A stretch of 64,000 nt of DNA from NCBI GenBank assembly GCA_963714455.1, contig CAVQON010000006.1, positions 32,182-96,181 on the forward strand, in the 5' to 3' direction. This DNA comes from CAVQGZ01 sp963714455 (lineage in GTDB: Bacteria > Actinomycetota > Actinomycetes > Jiangellales > Jiangellaceae). Positions 50,750-59,680 of this stretch are shown here, one piece after another; position 1 is the first letter of the stretch, and each line of letters starts with the position of its first letter. The notes beneath the pieces are model-generated. The model worked only from the letters and a program-made list of their open reading frames with translations. It was not told where the DNA came from and ran no database searches. Position numbers and translations under genes: made by a program.

Positions 50750-51379
50750 CCTTGTCGGGTCCCTGGCCCCTCTGCCGTCGGCGGCGCTGGGTGCCGTTGT
50801 CATCGCGGCGGGAGTCGGCCTGATCGACGTACGCACCCTCCGCGCGTTCTGGCGGCAGAACCGACAGGACTTCTGGACCGGAATCGTCGCCTTCGCCGGT
50901 GCCCTGGTCTTCGGGCTTCTGCAGGGGATCATCGTCGCCGTCGTCCTGTCCCTGTGGAACGTACTGATGGCGGCCGCCCGTACCTCCGTCGTGGTCCTGG
51001 CGCGCAGCGATGTGGGCAAACCCTCTTCTTCGGCAACGCCCAAGGGTTCGCCGACCAGCTCAAGGCGTTGCTTGAGGCGACCGACGAGCCGGTCAACTGG
51101 GTGGTGCTGGACGCGGAGGCAACCGCCTACGCGGACTTCACGGGAACCTCCACGTTGCTCGACCTCCTCAGCTACCTGCACGATCGCGAGATCACTTTCG
51201 TCGTGGCGGAACCGAACGGCAGGCTCAGGGAGGTTCTGCAGGTCTCCGGAGTCGAGTCCGGGATGGGCGCCGGACACGTGTATCCGTCGGTGGACGAGGC
51301 GGCCAAGGCGTACCTGACCGCGCATCCGCAGGTGGCCCCGGCCCAACCGGAGACGCCGAGAACCGGCCCAGAATCCTGA
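50750..51379 (+). pseudogene. SulP permease C-terminal remnant with frameshift
   Basis: From 50750 one frame gives the last membrane helices of a SulP (ALGAVVIAAGVGLIDVRTLRAFW, FAGALVFGLLQGIIVAVVLS). Near 51015 the sequence continues in another frame with LFFGNAQGFADQLKALLEATDEP and VVLDAEATAYADFTGTSTLLDLL, the STAS domain. About 30 residues normally between them are missing. N-terminal helices are absent. Not functional as a transporter. Confidence 0.75.
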
Positions 51380-51482
51380 GCCCGATTCGCTCCTCAGGGT
51401 TCGCCGCACGGGTTGTGCGCCGAGCTGTTCGACGGCTCACACGCGGCCCGAAACTGCGGGCGGTGGCGCGGCGGCGGTAGCA

Positions 51483-51500
51483 GGGGCGGGGCGGGGCGGG
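51483..51500 (+). repeat. G-tract array, possible G-quadruplex
   Basis: Four G-runs separated by single C bases (GGGGC units), directly after the stop codon of the thioredoxin gene (whose stop is at 51502-51504 on the minus strand). Could fold as a G-quadruplex on the plus strand. Confidence 0.5.
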
Positions 51501-51501
51501 C

Positions 51502-51930
51502 TCAGGTTGCCGCCAGCAGTTGATCGATCTCCTTGGCGAGCACGTGCTCAGGTTGGGCGCCGACCGCCCGACCCACGGTCCGACCGTCCCTCATCATCAC
51601 CAGGGTCGGGATGCTTCGTGCATCGAAGCGAGTCGCTGCCGCCGGGCTGTCGTCGACATTGACCTTCACCACCTTGACCTTGCCCGCATAGCGACTGGCC
51701 AGTCTCTCCAGGACGGGTGCCACCATTCGGCAAGGGCCGCACCACGGGGCCCACAGGTCGATGAGGACGAGCTGGCTTGTGCTCAGAGCCGCTGCGAGGT
51801 CGGCATCCCGGGCGTCGACGATCCAGGGCAGTGCCGCGGAGCACGCTGCGCATGCGGGGCGCCCGGCAGCGGACGGGGGGACCCGGTTCTTCCTGCCGCA
51901 ACCTGGGCACGTAACAATCTGCGGGCTCAT
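51502..51930 (-). CDS. Thioredoxin, Trx2/TrxC-like
   Basis: 142 residues. N-terminal zinc-binding pairs CPGCGRKNRVP and CAACSAALPW (CxxC...CxxC), then the thioredoxin fold with WAPWCGPCRMVAP, the active-site disulfide, and SIPTLVMMRDG with the cis-proline. This is the stress-resistant Trx2 type that reduces protein disulfides. GGAGGGA lies before ATG 51930. Confidence 0.93.
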   Translation of the reverse strand: MSPQIVTCPGCGRKNRVPPSAAGRPACAACSAALPWIVDARDADLAAALSTSQLVLIDLWAPWCGPCRMVAPVLERLASRYAGKVKVVKVNVDDSPAAATRFDARSIPTLVMMRDGRTVGRAVGAQPEHVLAKEIDQLLAAT

Positions 51931-52011
51931 CGTCTGGTCCCTCCAGCCGGATCCGGTTCGCGGCGCTGGCGGCGCTGCCTCGCGGCCATGCCCAGCCAGT
52001 GAGGTGTCCGA

Positions 52012-52260
52012 TCAGGCCGGGTCGATCTCCTCGACCACGTCAACGATGATCTCCCCGGCACCGGAATCGTCGACCGCGGCGACTGTCTCCTCGACCGTCG
52101 CCGATCCGTCCGGTGCCACCGAGACGATCAAGTCATCGACCAGCGCATCACCGGTCTCGGTATCGACCGCCGTCACGATGTCCTCCACGACCTCGCTCCC
52201 ATCGGGTGTCATGCCCTGTCGAATCTTCTCGGTGTACTCGATCCCGGAATCCTCGCTCAT
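52012..52260 (-). CDS. Small acidic protein of unknown function
   Basis: 82 residues, about a third Asp/Glu. A repeated beta pattern is visible (DGSEVVEDIVTAVD, DGSATVEETVAAVDD), suggesting two similar hairpins. No family recognised. GGAGGGTGAGG just before ATG 52260 is a good ribosome site. It lies upstream of thioredoxin on the same strand, 81 bases away. Confidence 0.6.
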   Translation of the reverse strand: MSEDSGIEYTEKIRQGMTPDGSEVVEDIVTAVDTETGDALVDDLIVSVAPDGSATVEETVAAVDDSGAGEIIVDVVEEIDPA

Positions 52261-53295
52261 GCCCTCACCCTCCTGGAACGCCGTGGCTCGTCGCGAATCG
52301 CGAGCCTCGTCAACGTACCGCCCGACACTGAGTGCCGCGCGGCGAGGACGACTGGCGGTTGACCTTCCATGCAGTGCCGAGGTGCTGCTGCCGTGCCGCC
52401 TGTCCCGTCGAATGCGCCATGGCCCGCGCAGGGCGCGGCGACAGGCTCCCGCTCACGGCTATCGCGTTCAGTCGGCAGTCCCCGTCGCCGACGGTCGGGG
52501 CGCCGACCCTGGGGTGGGGTGACCACCGACCGTCCTCGGCGCACCCACGTTCTTGCCACTGAGGGCCTGAACCCGTGGAGGTGTGGGCCAAGGCCGCGGA
52601 GGTGAGGCGATGATTCGGGACTGGAACAACCACGACGATCAGGACCCGGCGGGCATCACGGCCGACGCAGCAAGAACCGTCGCGGACGCGCGGGCTGTGG
52701 CAAACCGGCCCGGCGCCTATCACCGTAGGCGCCGGAGCCCCCACGCCGGCGTCGTGCACCGCGGGGCTGTGTCGGGCCGGGTTCCCTCCCCGGCAAGGAA
52801 GCCGACCCGCACCACACCCCAGATCCACTCATCCGGGCAGCGACTGTGCCGCGAAGGGCGGTTCCGTCTGTCTGCGTCTTGCTGGGCGAAGTGACTCACC
52901 TCGAGGAGCTGGCCCGGACCGGTACGCAAGCGTCCTCGCTACTCGCAAGACCGATTCCAGCCATGTTCCTTGCGTCTCGACAACTGTCGGGATGCAGGGA
53001 AGATGGCGCGAATCCGGGGCCCATCTCTGCTCGAATCGACCCTTGCGAGGCAACCGAGCAGAATCTGAGCCTCGTGTGTCACAGCGGCAAAGACCTCGTT
53101 GGCTCAGCCTCTAGGTTGCGCGTCCACAGGCGGCGGAGTGGCACGGCCGCGCTGGCGGGACGCTACGCAGTGAACACATGGGGGGCGCATAGCCCTGCCA
53201 GTCGTCCCTGTCAGCAAGGACTGCTACCTACGACCACCTCGACCCAGAGGCGTCGAGCACCCGGGTCGGCGCCGGGGATGGCCCAAGATGGGCCC
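52261..53295. other. Gene-poor stretch with one hairpin and one doubtful small frame
   Basis: About 1.03 kb without a convincing gene. At 52610 an ATG with GGAGG seven bases upstream opens a 94-codon frame (IRDWNNHDDQDPAGITADAA at first, arginine-rich later); its beginning looks coding, its end does not. A perfect hairpin lies inside it. The rest up to the DUF1345-like gene shows nothing recognisable. Confidence 0.45.
52710..52735. repeat. Perfect 10-bp inverted repeat
   Basis: CCGGCGCCTA (52710-52719), six-base loop, TAGGCGCCGG (52726-52735). Very stable hairpin in a gene-poor region; could be a terminator, a REP-like unit or part of a small RNA. Confidence 0.6.
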
Positions 53296-53952
53296 ATGGC
53301 ACACGAGCCGGTCGGACGCAGCGGCGAGCGGCGATGGCCGATGGCGACTGCGGTCGTGGTGGCCGGAGTGCTGCACCAGCTGCTGCCCGAAGACTTCCGG
53401 GTCTCGCCGGCGTGGGTGTATCCGTCCTTCCTCGCCGTGCTGCTCATCGTGCTGGTCGTCGGTGACCCTGGACGGATCGACCGACAGCGACCATGGCTGC
53501 AGGTCACGACCGGACTCATGGTGGGGCTGATCGCGGTCGCCAACGGGATCGCGGCGGGTCGGCTCGTGTCAGGCATCCTCTCGGACGCAGAGTTCGACAA
53601 CCCGACACAACTCCTCCTCATCGGCGCGGTGGTCTGGGTGACCAATGTCCTCGCGTTTGCACTCTGGTTCTGGAACGTCGACTCCGGCGGCGCGGCTGCC
53701 CGCGCAGCTGGTTCGGTCACGCGGCCGGCGTTTGTGTTTCCCGAGATGACGATGAGCCAGTACGTCTCGCCGTCGTGGTACCCGGCTTTCCCGGACTACC
53801 TAGCCCTGTCGTTCAACACAGCCTTGGCCTTCAGCCCCACCGACGTGTCGGCCATCCGGGTGTGGGCGAAGCTCGCGATGATCGTGGAGTCACTGATCTC
53901 CCTCTCCCTGGCCGCATTGGTCATCGCCCGCGCGGTGAACATCCTTAGCTAG
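53296..53952 (+). CDS. DUF1345-like integral membrane protein
   Basis: 218 residues, five or six hydrophobic segments. FPDYLALSFNTALAFSPTDVSAI followed by a last helix (VESLISLSLAALVIARAVNIL) is the DUF1345 pattern, a domain also resembling the pore half of small channel proteins. Start ATG 53296. Function unknown. Confidence 0.8.
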   Translation: MAHEPVGRSGERRWPMATAVVVAGVLHQLLPEDFRVSPAWVYPSFLAVLLIVLVVGDPGRIDRQRPWLQVTTGLMVGLIAVANGIAAGRLVSGILSDAEFDNPTQLLLIGAVVWVTNVLAFALWFWNVDSGGAAARAAGSVTRPAFVFPEMTMSQYVSPSWYPAFPDYLALSFNTALAFSPTDVSAIRVWAKLAMIVESLISLSLAALVIARAVNILS

Positions 53953-54009
53953 GGCGGGTCGTAGTGACCCAGATGGCTGGCTCCCGCGCATGGTGAATCC
54001 CACATCGGA

Positions 54010-54222
54010 CATCGCACAGTCCGGTACCGGATCGACCACCCGGTCAGCCACGAGAGCATCCACCGCACCCTCTCCATCGCAGTCCCGAGGTGCGCTGCGC
54101 CGCGAGCCGACCCACGACCTGCGCACCCACCGGGTCATCCGCCGCCCAAGGATCACCCGCCGGCCCGACGGGCGCGGTGGGCGGCCCGGCATCCTGCACA
54201 TCTCGCGTCCAGGGTGTCGTCG
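54010..54222 (+). pseudogene. IS30-family transposase fragment
   Basis: VSHESIHRTLSI in one frame and RGALRREPTHDLRTHRVIRRPR with GILHIS in another match the region of IS30 transposases before the catalytic core (usual V-S-H-E-T-I-Y...R-G-A-L-R-R-E-L). A frame change lies near 54085. The DDE core and the ends are gone; up to 54389 nothing else is seen. Confidence 0.6.
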
Positions 54223-54389
54223 TCGGCTCGAATCCGCTCATCGACTTGCCCCACCGCGGGCGGAATCGACTCCGGGTCGTGGTGCGTCCGCAGGCGGCGA
54301 TGTGACGCAGCCCTGGGTGCATGCGTGGACGCGATGCGTCCGGCCGGTTCCGCCCGATCCTGCCTGTAGCGACCGCCGGGTCGAACTGG

Positions 54390-54779
54390 TCAGGGTGAAG
54401 TGGTAGCGCGCCACAGCAGGACTGCCCCGACCGCGTTCACCGGTGCCCACCACCGCTCGACAGGTGAGCGCGATGCTGCGTTCGCGAGCATCCCCACAGC
54501 CAGGTAGGCAGCGCTGCCGCGCAGGATGCGTGCGCGCAGCACCGGGTGGGCGGGGTCTGGGGAGGCGGCCAGGGCCGCGATCGCGCCGAGCATCACCGCT
54601 GATCCGGCACTGGCTGCGCGTAGCCCGGCGGGGAGCGTTCCCTGGCGGCGGCCACCCCAGGCTGCTGCACCCCATGGCGCACCGGCAGCCAAGCCGATCT
54701 GGAAGACCGCGGCACTTCCGAGCACCGCTGCGGCCCCACGACCTGCCTGCTGCGCTGAGATCCCACCCACCTCGGCCAC
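54390..54779 (-). CDS. Small membrane protein of unknown function
   Basis: 129 residues with four hydrophobic segments (GRGAAAVLGSAAVFQIGLAAG, ASAGSAVMLGAIAALAA, GSAAYLAVGMLANAASRS, VNAVGAVLLWRA). SPVERWWAPVNAVGAVL at the end is frequent in actinobacterial hypothetical proteins. GTG start at 54779. No family assigned. Confidence 0.65.
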   Translation of the reverse strand: MAEVGGISAQQAGRGAAAVLGSAAVFQIGLAAGAPWGAAAWGGRRQGTLPAGLRAASAGSAVMLGAIAALAASPDPAHPVLRARILRGSAAYLAVGMLANAASRSPVERWWAPVNAVGAVLLWRATTSP

Positions 54780-54887
54780 GGTACTGGCGATGCAGCGCGC
54801 CGACGCTGGGCACGTGCACGACTGTGTGCCCAGCAGGCTGACGGGCTGTCGGTGGGTCGATGCGTCTGGGCCGGGGTGTCCGGCGGA

Positions 54888-55364
54888 TCAGGTGGGCACG
54901 ACGGCGAGGGTCAGCAGCAGAGCCGCGCCGATGCCGGCGGCGGTTCGGACGTGGTTGGCGCGAGTCCACTCGCGCCGGTAGGTCGGCCAGTACTCGACCC
55001 CCTGGCTGCTGTCGCCGTACTGCTCGAGCCGGTTGTTGCGGGGCACGTTGTACGCGGCCGTCACCCCGAAGGTACCGATCAAGTAGGTCAGGGCGCCGGC
55101 CACTGCCAGCCCGACCGTGCCGGTGAATCCGCCCGTGGCCGCCACCACGACAACGGCCACGCACAGCAGCGCCGTCCCCACGAAGCCCAGCATGAACAGC
55201 GCGGTCATCACGGTGACGTTGATAGCCCGCATCGCCGCCACGGCCTGTGCGGGCGGGAGACGATCCAACGCGGCCATCACGAACACCGAGAAGGCGAAGA
55301 ACACCCCGCCCATCACCCCCGCCCCGACCGCCGCGGCCACGGTGAGCACGTCGCTCCATGTCAT
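54888..55364 (-). CDS. DUF1772 (anthrone oxygenase-like) membrane protein
   Basis: 158 residues, four hydrophobic segments. AAVGAGVMGGVFFAFSVFVMAALDRL and MRAINVTVMTALFM open the protein and NVPRNNRLE plus WTRANHVRTAAG close it, all DUF1772 marks. Related proteins oxidise polyketide anthrones, but most bacterial copies have no known role. ATG 55364 is preferred to GTG 55370. About 110 bases upstream of the previous gene on the same strand. Confidence 0.85.
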   Translation of the reverse strand: MTWSDVLTVAAAVGAGVMGGVFFAFSVFVMAALDRLPPAQAVAAMRAINVTVMTALFMLGFVGTALLCVAVVVVAATGGFTGTVGLAVAGALTYLIGTFGVTAAYNVPRNNRLEQYGDSSQGVEYWPTYRREWTRANHVRTAAGIGAALLLTLAVVPT

Positions 55365-55625
55365 CGGCACGGTCTAGCAGACCCTCACCTCGGCTGTCCG
55401 TTCGTCGATGCGCCGCCGAGGCCGTCGTGAGTGGCAGCTGACAGCCCGCCGATGCCATTGGTGCCCGTGGCCCGCCGGTACCAACAGCAGCGTGTAGTGC
55501 CGCAGGTTGACCGACACGCGGCGGAGTGACGCGGGCCCGTACTGGTTTCTCGGGTTGGGCGCCAACGCTTGTCGACGACGCTCGCGCATGCCGGGAGTGG
55601 GGCGTTGGATCGGACTGCTGAGGAG

Positions 55626-56595
55626 CCTCCATGCCCTGCTTGGCGATGGTGTCGGCCAGCAGCCGCTCGGCCAGGTCCTTGGACTCGCGGGTGGCCAGCA
55701 TCCACCCGACGGTGTAGCGGGAGTAGATGTCGATGATGGAGTACAGGTTGTAGTAGGTCCACTTCACCGGCCCGGCCAGTTTCGTGATGTCCCACGACCA
55801 GCACTCGTTCGGGGCGTGCGCGACCAGCTCGGGTTTCACCCGCGGCGGGTGGGTGGCCTGCCGGCGCCGTTCGGGCACCCCGCCGTGGGTCTCGCGCAGG
55901 ATCCGGTACATCGTGGAGGTCGAGCACAGGTAGCGGCCCTCGTCGAGCAGCATCGCGTACACCTCGCCCGGGGCCAGGTCGACGAACCGCTCCGAGTGCA
56001 GCACGTCGAGGACCTCGGCCCGCTCGCCCGGCGACAGCGCCCGCGGCTGCGCCGTCGGCTCCGGGCGCGGCGCGGGCCGGGGCGGGGCCGGGGACTGGCG
56101 GTGGTGGCGGTAGTGGGTGGCCCGCGGGCGTCCCACCGCCGCGCACGCCGCCCGCACCCCGACCAGCGGGGTCAGCTCGGCGATGGCGGCGTCGGTCACG
56201 TCTCGCTGTCGTTCCTGCTGCTGCCGGCCGCGAGGCTGTCCAACAGAGCCGAGAGTTTTGACTGGACCTCGATCACCCGGCGCGCGGTGTCCAGCTCGCC
56301 CGGTCAGGCGCTGGACCTGCCGGCGCAGCCGGGCCGCCTCCGCCACCGCCGGATCCGCCGGCGGCGCCCCCGAGGGCCGGCCCAACGCCTCCAGCGCCCC
56401 AGCGTCGCGCTGAGCCCGCCACGCGCTGATCAGCGAGGTGTACAGGCCTTCGCGGCGCAGCAGCGCACCCTTCCCGGCCCGGTCGCACGCCTCGTACTCA
56501 GCCAGCACATCCCGCTTGTACTTCGCCGAGTACGTACGCCGCACCGCCCGCTCGGGAACCTGCGGGTCCGGCACATCAGCAGCCACCGGACCAGA
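55626..56595 (-). mobile_element. Truncated, frameshifted IS3-family element
   Basis: Minus-strand transposase of the IS3 type. HTH part: RRTYSAKYKRDVLAEYEACD, GALLRREGLYTSLISAWR. After RLTG a frame change follows (TARRVIEVQSKLSALLDSLAAG in another frame), then the DDE part: LVGVRAACAAVGRPRATHYRHHRQ, ERFVDLAPGEVYAMLLDEG, ECWSWDITKLAGPVKWTYYNLYSIIDIYSRYTVG in sequence. The frame ends at about 55626, soon after the second DDE motif, so the last third with the catalytic Glu is missing. No terminal repeats were found. Flanks 55371-55625 and 56596-56896 hold no gene. Confidence 0.82.
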
Positions 56596-56896
56596 CTGCC
56601 CTGCAGCCCTCGCCGCTGTCATCGTCGCTGTCGTCACGAGGGGCGTCGCTCCAGCCCAGATAGACGCGGCCCTCAACGCATGGATTCGCCAAATGGGCGG
56701 CCGATGGAGTCGCCACCCGCACAAGACAAGGTAGCGAGGACGTGTTCTGCTTTCGCGATAGATGTCCTCGTTGACTTCTCGTGCGGACGCCGACAGGCCT
56801 CGCGCAGCTTTGCCGTCGCTGGACTGAGTCTCGGTCACGGATCGGCTGACAGCCGATGCTGGGCTCGCCCACGCAGTGATCACGCCGTGCCGATTC

Positions 56897-57382
56897 CTAG
56901 TAGAAGCGGATGCTGGTGGCCCGGTCGTTCATGGCGGCGCCGACGTAACTGGAGTTGGTGTAGGCGCCGTAGGAGGCTCCGCCGAAGGATGCGTTCTCGT
57001 AGATGCGGATCTGGCACTGGGCGTAGCCGCGCCAGCTACTGATGCGGTCGTTCCATGTTGATCCGACGTTGGGGATGGAGTAATCGATGTCGGAGTTGGT
57101 GTCACACGCGCTGCTGGCAGTGACTTCGAGGTAGGAGCCGCCATAGTCCGCGTGGTCGTACATCTTGGCCAGGATGTAGGTGGCTCTGGGCTGCTTGCCC
57201 TTCTTCGCGACGAGCTCTGCCTCACTGTCTGCGCAGACCTCTTCCTTGGAGTCGAGGTTCAGGCTGCAGTACGGCGTGCTCACGACGTCCGCAACAGGTT
57301 CCGGTGTCGTTGCGAACGCCGGTTGGCAACCCACAGCAATCAGTCCCGCCAGACACGCGCCAGCCAGAATCACCTTCCGCAT
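56897..57382 (-). CDS. Secreted beta/gamma-crystallin-like protein (peptidase inhibitor I36-like)
   Basis: 161 residues. Signal peptide (VILAGACLAGLIAVGC), then a mature part with two Greek-key-like repeats: LAKMYDHADYGGSYLEV and IRIYENASFGGASYGAY, each followed by NDRISS or NDRATS. Four or five cysteines suggest disulfides. This is the pattern of Streptomyces metalloproteinase inhibitor and related I36 proteins. Secreted, perhaps protecting against proteases. GGAGG precedes ATG 57382. Confidence 0.78.
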   Translation of the reverse strand: MRKVILAGACLAGLIAVGCQPAFATTPEPVADVVSTPYCSLNLDSKEEVCADSEAELVAKKGKQPRATYILAKMYDHADYGGSYLEVTASSACDTNSDIDYSIPNVGSTWNDRISSWRGYAQCQIRIYENASFGGASYGAYTNSSYVGAAMNDRATSIRFY

Positions 57383-57498
57383 TGGATCCTCCCGGATGAC
57401 GGCTCAGGCGGGCATCGACTCCGCCGGCTTCTCAGAACCCCGTCGTGCGTACATGCGATTTGAACCGCCAGCGCTGCAGCCTTGGGACGTGACGTGCC

Positions 57499-58101
57499 TC
57501 ACTCGTCGATCCACTTGAGTTCAGGGAGGCCGAGAGTGGTGCAGGTGGTGTCGGGGAAGACTCCGACCATGCCGGGGTCGAGGACGCAGGCCACCAGGTT
57601 CGGCACGTCGCGATCTGCCGGCTTGGGGCCTTCGAGGTCGACGTACCAGGGGTCGAGTTCGGGTAGGTGGGGCGGTGTCTGGCTGAGCGAGCCTCGCCGC
57701 CAGGATTCTGCGCACACCTCGACCGCACGGCGGGCGGTCTCATCGGTCTGTAGGGACTCGAGCCCGCCGGTGATCAGGGTGGAGTCGTGGAACGCTCCCG
57801 CCTGCTTGGAGTGTCCGAGATCGGCCGGCTCGCTGGCGGCATAGCAGCGCACTGTGTCGAACACCGTCGGTTCTGCCCACTGGATGAAGGCGGCCGCCGT
57901 GCCGGCACCCACACCGAGAACACCAACCAGGCCGACCGAGATGGCCGTCCGACGACCCCACCAGCGCCGATCAGGCGCCCTCGACGGCTCGGCGGGTCGC
58001 TGCATCTCGGCCTGGAGCTGGTTCAGGTGGGCACGCTTGGCCGTCGCGCTCAGCCGCGGCGCGGCAGCAGCAAGCAGGTCCGCGGGGTCCATCTGGTTCA
58101 T
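57499..58101 (-). CDS. Anti-sigma-like membrane protein
   Basis: 200 residues. N-terminal cytoplasmic helices (DLLAAAAPRLSATAKRAHLNQLQ), one membrane helix (AISVGLVGVLGVGAGTAAAF) and an exported domain with three cysteines. No zinc anti-sigma HxxxCxxC motif is visible, so it is called by position: its ATG overlaps the stop of the ECF sigma gene (ATGA). It probably holds the sigma factor at the membrane. Confidence 0.65.
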   Translation of the reverse strand: MNQMDPADLLAAAAPRLSATAKRAHLNQLQAEMQRPAEPSRAPDRRWWGRRTAISVGLVGVLGVGAGTAAAFIQWAEPTVFDTVRCYAASEPADLGHSKQAGAFHDSTLITGGLESLQTDETARRAVEVCAESWRRGSLSQTPPHLPELDPWYVDLEGPKPADRDVPNLVACVLDPGMVGVFPDTTCTTLGLPELKWIDE

Positions 58102-58652
58102 CGCGTCACATCCTCAGATCGCAACAACTGGTCGACGCAGTCCCGAAGCCGACGCCGGGCGCGTGTCAGGCGGGACCGCACGGTCGAGGGCGGCTCCTGA
58201 AGGACAGCGGCGGCCTGGCTCGGAGTCAGCGAGCCGATCACACACAACTCGATGACCTCCCGGTCGGAGCTGGAGAGCAGCCGGAGCGCAGACACGGCCG
58301 CGGCCAGAACCATGCCCCGTTCTTCAAGCTCAGCGTGGGTTGCCGCGGGGTCCTCGGTCACACCCCAGACCCCGGCGTTGGAGGGGTAGACCTCCCGTGA
58401 GTACCGGGCCTGGCTGCGGGCCGACTCGCGGGCGAGGTTGCGGGCCACCCCGAACAGCCACGGGGCCCACCCGACAGCAGGATCGATCACCACACGCTCG
58501 CGTTGACGCCACGCCTCCAGGAACACCTGCCCGGTCAGTTCCTCGGCGAGCGAGGAATTCTGCAGGCGCGTGCACAGGTAGGCATACACCCGGTCCGCTT
58601 GCTCGGCATAGACCCGGGTGAACGACGCCTCAGCCGATTCGCTACCAGCCAA
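58098..58652 (-). CDS. ECF RNA polymerase sigma factor
   Basis: 184 residues from the TTG at 58652, which has GGGGAGGG four bases upstream; a GTG at 58688 without such a site is the alternative. Region 2: FTRVYAEQADRVYAYLCTRLQNSSLAEELTGQVFLEAWRQ; region 4: LRLLSSSDREVIELCVIGSLTPSQAAAVLQ with the HTH, then STVRSRLTRARRRL (read in sequence). Partner gene for the membrane protein follows with ATGA overlap. Target promoters unknown. Confidence 0.88.
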   Translation of the reverse strand: MAGSESAEASFTRVYAEQADRVYAYLCTRLQNSSLAEELTGQVFLEAWRQRERVVIDPAVGWAPWLFGVARNLARESARSQARYSREVYPSNAGVWGVTEDPAATHAELEERGMVLAAAVSALRLLSSSDREVIELCVIGSLTPSQAAAVLQEPPSTVRSRLTRARRRLRDCVDQLLRSEDVTR

Positions 58653-58752
58653 GGCACCCTCCCCGAACTCTCTCGAAGCAACTCTCACATGAGTACATGC
58701 GCCAAACACCCCCAGCGCTGCATGGAACAGCCATCTGACTACCACCAGGCGT

Positions 58753-59075
58753 TCAGACGCCGGCGACGTAGGCGGTCAGGAAGTGGACGCCGTGGCGATC
58801 GAGGTTGCCGCGGGCGCGGTCGTAGTGCTCGGTCGTCCTGGGGTCGGCGTGACGGGCCAGGATCTGCGCGTCGCGCAGCGGGACGCCGGCGTCCAACGCG
58901 TTGGTGATCGCCGCGTGGCGCAGCGAGTGGGGGCTGATGTGGCGCGGGATCCCGGCGGTCGTCGCGATCCGAATGACCATGCGGTAGGCGTCGCGACGGG
59001 TGATCGGCTTCCCGGACACCGGTCGCAGCACCAGCGGGTGATCGGCTTCCCGCTCACCGGCCGCAGCACCAGCGG
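58753..59075 (-). pseudogene. Tyrosine recombinase (integrase) C-terminal fragment
   Basis: About 105 residues: RRDAYRMVIRIATTAGIPRHISPHSLRHAAITNALDAG (read in sequence) with the HxLRH box, then ARHADPRTTEHYDRARG with the catalytic Tyr, and the normal end. The N-terminal arm and the first catalytic Arg are missing, and the sequence is cut at a tandem 38-bp repeat. It cannot be active alone. Confidence 0.8.
59000..59075. repeat. Tandem 38-bp direct repeat at the integrase break
   Basis: 59000-59037 and 59038-59075 are the same 38 bases with three differences. Each begins GTGATCGGCTTCCCG and ends CGCAGCACCAGCGG. The repeat lies where the minus integrase fragment is cut and just before the plus fragment, so it may mark a recombination or duplication point. 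Confidence 0.75.
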
Positions 59076-59084
59076 CCCGGAGGT

Positions 59085-59308
59085 GCGCTGGCCGCGGCGT
59101 CGGGGATGCGGATGCCGCGGCTGCACCCGCACATGCTGAGACACACCTTCGTCACAACGATGCTCGACGCCGGGGTGGACCTGCGCGACGTGCAGATCGC
59201 CGCAAGGCACGCCGACCCCGCACCACCCCGCGCTACGACCGCGCGCGCAAGAACCTCGACCGGCACCCCAACTACATCCTCGCCGCCTGCATGGCGTCGG
59301 GGACGTAG
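59085..59308 (+). pseudogene. Second integrase C-terminal fragment, opposite strand, frameshifted
   Basis: HPHMLRHTFVTTMLDAGVDL and ARHAD in one frame, then RYDRARKNLDRHPNYILAA in another after loss of a base near 59218. It is a C-terminal tyrosine recombinase piece, only partly similar to the minus-strand fragment, so two different elements met here. Confidence 0.78.
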
Positions 59309-59365
59309 CCCCCTGCCCGGGGACTGGCCTAGCTGCGCTGACACGTCCAGGACCCGGTGCGCTCC

Positions 59366-59371
59366 TAGACT
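59366..59371 (+). promoter_or_regulatory. Putative -10 (TAGACT) of the mntA-hepT transcript
   Basis: TAGACT, six bases, then ATG 59378: leaderless layout for the toxin-antitoxin operon. Confidence 0.5.
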
Positions 59372-59377
59372 GGGTGC

Positions 59378-59680
59378 ATGGCACCAGCCCGCGGCAGCAC
59401 GGCTCGCCGACTCCAGGAGCAGCGTGACGCCATCCTGGAGCTGGTGCGCGCCCACAAGGGGCGCAGCGCAGCCGTGTTCGGATCGGTCGCCCGCGGTGAG
59501 GACACCGCCGATAGCGACATCGACCTGCTCGTCGACTTCGAGCCCACCAGTTCGTTGCTGGATCTGATCGCGCTGGAGGAAGACCTGGAGAGGCTGCTCG
59601 GGACCAGCGTCGACGTGATCTCCGCGGGGGCCCTGCTCGACCGTGACGTCGACATCCGCCGCGACGCCGTCCCGTTGTGA
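59378..59680 (+). CDS. mntA: MntA-type antitoxin nucleotidyltransferase
   Basis: 100 residues, minimal nucleotidyltransferase: AAVFGSVARGEDTADSDIDLLVDF gives the GS-x10-D-x-D catalytic motif with both first aspartates. MntA antitoxins neutralise HepT by transferring AMP to its active-site tyrosine. The downstream HEPN gene starts inside its stop codon (GTGA overlap). Located directly beside integrase debris, the usual surroundings of such modules. Confidence 0.9.
   Translation: MAPARGSTARRLQEQRDAILELVRAHKGRSAAVFGSVARGEDTADSDIDLLVDFEPTSSLLDLIALEEDLERLLGTSVDVISAGALLDRDVDIRRDAVPL

Noticed and set aside
54238..56883. Very long minus-strand open frame of 881 codons
   Set aside because: Only its middle is transposase. 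The rest is the complement of other genes (DUF1772, small membrane protein) and is a product of high G+C.
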